Shown: positions 5,282 through 6,623 of the stretch, piece by piece
How the letters are laid out: every line of letters starts with the position of its first letter
Numbering within the stretch: the stretch's first letter is position 1
Origin: Chromobacteriaceae bacterium
GTDB taxonomy: Bacteria; Pseudomonadota; Gammaproteobacteria; Burkholderiales; Aquaspirillaceae
Length of the DNA: 6,623 bases
Assembly: GCA_030151505.1 (NCBI GenBank)
Contig: JASLDQ010000295.1
Span: forward strand, 1-6,623
Reading direction: 5' to 3'
Program-made: the position numbers and the translations under genes
The notes under the pieces: generated by a model
Databases searched by the model: none
Told to the model about the DNA's origin: nothing
What the model saw: the letters and a program-made list of their open reading frames with translations, nothing else

Positions 5282-6618
5282 GCCTCTTGCTGGAAGCCCT
5301 GAAAAAAGCCGAGGCCGCCAAGCGGACCGCCGCCGGCGACGGCCACCGTCCCGCGCCCGCCCCGGCCGAGGCCGCCCTGTCGGCGCTCTCGCTCGCGCCG
5401 GTTAACGCACCGATCCCGGTGCTGGACGAACGTCCTGCCTCCAGCCTGAGCCCACCGGATTTCTCCGCCTTCACCCTTGAGCTGGCCCCGGCCGATTCAC
5501 TCCCGCCAGCCCCGCCCCCCGCGAGCTCCTTGTCGCCGGCAGACCAGGCGCTCACGGATGCTTCGCCCCTGCCCAGTCTCGAACTGTCGCTGCCCGAGCC
5601 GGCATTGACGGTCACCGCGCCGGAGACCGAACCCGGCGCGCCAATGCCGTCCTTGCCGTCGCCCGCCGCCGACTACAGCGACGAACTGCCGCCACCGGCA
5701 ACGCCCCCGGTGCGTCTGCACGAAATCCTGGAAACCGGTGCCGCGATCGAACCCGCGCCCATGATCGCCCCGCCCCCGCAGCTGGACATTCCGGCGCCGA
5801 CGATCACCGCGCCAGCCCCGGCACCGGCAGACACGCCGATGCCGCCCCCGGAGCCGCGTGAGCCTGCGGCAGTGGCATCGGCAGCGGCCTCGCCCGCGCT
5901 GGCGCAAAAACTCCTGCAGGCCGGCCACGCCGGCAAACAGAGCAAGCCGTCATGGCAACGCCATCCCAAGGTCGCGCTCTATGGCGGACTCGGGCTGCTG
6001 TTGCTTGCCGTCGCCGGCTGGCTGGGGTGGCAGATGCTGGAGCCGACCCCCGAACCGCCGCCCCGCCCGGTCGCCGCCGTCACACCCCCACCCGCAGCAC
6101 CGACGGCCGAGCCGGCGGCGGACCCGCTGGCCGAGCTGAACGACGAAGCCGAACCCGCGCCGCCCCCCGCCGCTCCCCCGGCCGCCGCCAAGCACAGCGA
6201 CCGCGCCGCCGAGCAGGACGCCCCGCTTTTCCGCAGCCGGGTCGGCCGCGACGGCAGCCGCATCATCGTCGCCGCGCAGGACGAACTGGGCGCCACGTTC
6301 GCGGCGGGCAATGCCCTGCCCCCCGCCCCGCCGCCGGCGCGCCCCAATCCCGCGGCCACCGAGGCCGAGCGGGCGATGCAGTTCAGCCGCAGCCACAACT
6401 GGACCCAGGCCCAGGAGCACTGGTTCGCCGCCGCCCAGCTCGCCCCGGCCAATGCCGACTACGCCTTCAACCTGGCCATCAGCCTTGATCACCTCGGCGC
6501 CGGCAGCGAAGCCGCCCGCCACTACCGTCAGGCCGCCGCGCTGGCCGCCGGCGGGCGTGCCGGTTTCGACCCGGCCCGCGCGCTGGCCCGCGCCGACGAG
6601 CTGGAGGCCGGGCAATGA
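5278..6618 (+). CDS. mshN: MshN-like TPR membrane protein of MSHA-type pilus biogenesis
   Basis: This 446-residue protein is predicted to be a bitopic inner-membrane protein with a periplasmic C-terminus. It begins MSLLLEALKKAEAAKR, a short amphipathic helix like the start of GspB/ExeB proteins. A very Pro/Ala-rich, probably disordered cytoplasmic region follows (about 20-225), with helix-like islands at 144-153 and 207-216. One membrane segment (about 232-252, VALYGGLGLLLLAVAGWLGW) comes after the positively charged KPSWQRHPK, which supports an N-in orientation. A second Pro/Ala-rich linker leads to two TPR-like units (about 362-390 and 391-422, e.g. NADYAFNLAISLDHLG). Start ATG 5278 overlaps the mshL stop as ATGA, with GGGAG at 5264-5268. 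MshN is linked to MSHA pilus assembly. Its molecular task is not well established, and a link between secretin, ATPase and inner membrane is inferred. The product call rests on gene order plus TM-TPR layout. Confidence 0.8.
   Translation: MSLLLEALKKAEAAKRTAAGDGHRPAPAPAEAALSALSLAPVNAPIPVLDERPASSLSPPDFSAFTLELAPADSLPPAPPPASSLSPADQALTDASPLPSLELSLPEPALTVTAPETEPGAPMPSLPSPAADYSDELPPPATPPVRLHEILETGAAIEPAPMIAPPPQLDIPAPTITAPAPAPADTPMPPPEPREPAAVASAAASPALAQKLLQAGHAGKQSKPSWQRHPKVALYGGLGLLLLAVAGWLGWQMLEPTPEPPPRPVAAVTPPPAAPTAEPAADPLAELNDEAEPAPPPAAPPAAAKHSDRAAEQDAPLFRSRVGRDGSRIIVAAQDELGATFAAGNALPPAPPPARPNPAATEAERAMQFSRSHNWTQAQEHWFAAAQLAPANADYAFNLAISLDHLGAGSEAARHYRQAAALAAGGRAGFDPARALARADELEAGQ
6603..6607 (+). 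promoter_or_regulatory. Ribosome binding site of the gene starting at 6615
   Basis: GGAGG lies 7 bases before the ATG at 6615 and is the best Shine-Dalgarno match in the window. It supports a real start even though only three codons are visible. Confidence 0.7.
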
Positions 6619-6623
6619 ACGCG
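6615..6623 (+). CDS. Start of next msh gene (first three codons; probably MshE-type assembly ATPase)
   Basis: ATG AAC GCG is visible before the window ends. The ATG overlaps the mshN stop (ATGA at 6615-6618) and has a strong GGAGG at good spacing, the same coupling seen at the mshL-mshN junction. In known MSHA clusters mshN is followed by mshE, the GspE/PilB-like extension ATPase, so that is the expected product. The visible bases do not show it, so no symbol is given. Confidence 0.6.

Overview
The window is GC-rich bacterial DNA holding two gene clusters transcribed away from each other from a 152-base divergent gap (2369-2520). Family content and the look of the proteins suggest a betaproteobacterium. 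The MlaE permease in particular resembles, from memory, Neisseriales/Chromobacteriaceae homologues. This placement is an inference and was not searched.

The left half (minus strand, 2368 down to 1) is an Mla phospholipid-trafficking operon in the order mlaF-mlaE-mlaD-mlaC. MlaF (ABC ATPase) and MlaE (permease) overlap by 4 bases, mlaD (inner-membrane MCE protein) follows after 22 bases, and mlaC (periplasmic lipid carrier) begins after a 79-base gap and runs off the left edge. Together they would move phospholipids between inner and outer membranes and maintain outer-membrane asymmetry. mlaF appears to start with TTG. A short hairpin lies between mlaD and mlaC, and a 14-base near-repeat precedes both of those genes.

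The right half (plus strand, 2521 to the right edge) is the start of a type IV pilus biogenesis cluster of the MSHA type. It contains mshM (ExeA/GspA-family AAA ATPase), mshL (lipoprotein secretin) and mshN (single-pass membrane protein with a GspB-like N-terminus and C-terminal TPRs). A fourth gene begins at 6615 and is cut off after three codons; by family context it is probably the MshE-type assembly ATPase. The genes are tightly packed (10-base gap, then two ATGA overlaps), so they look like one operon. MshL would form the outer-membrane pore, while MshM and MshN would help assemble it or connect it to the inner-membrane machinery.

No tRNA, rRNA, CRISPR, insertion sequence or phage gene was seen. 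Nothing here is clearly a new system. The points most worth a second look are the M-L-N gene order with the cluster opening directly on the ATPase, the apparent sharing of ExeA/ExeB-type functions between MshM and MshN, the TTG start of mlaF, and the small inverted and direct repeats in the non-coding gaps.
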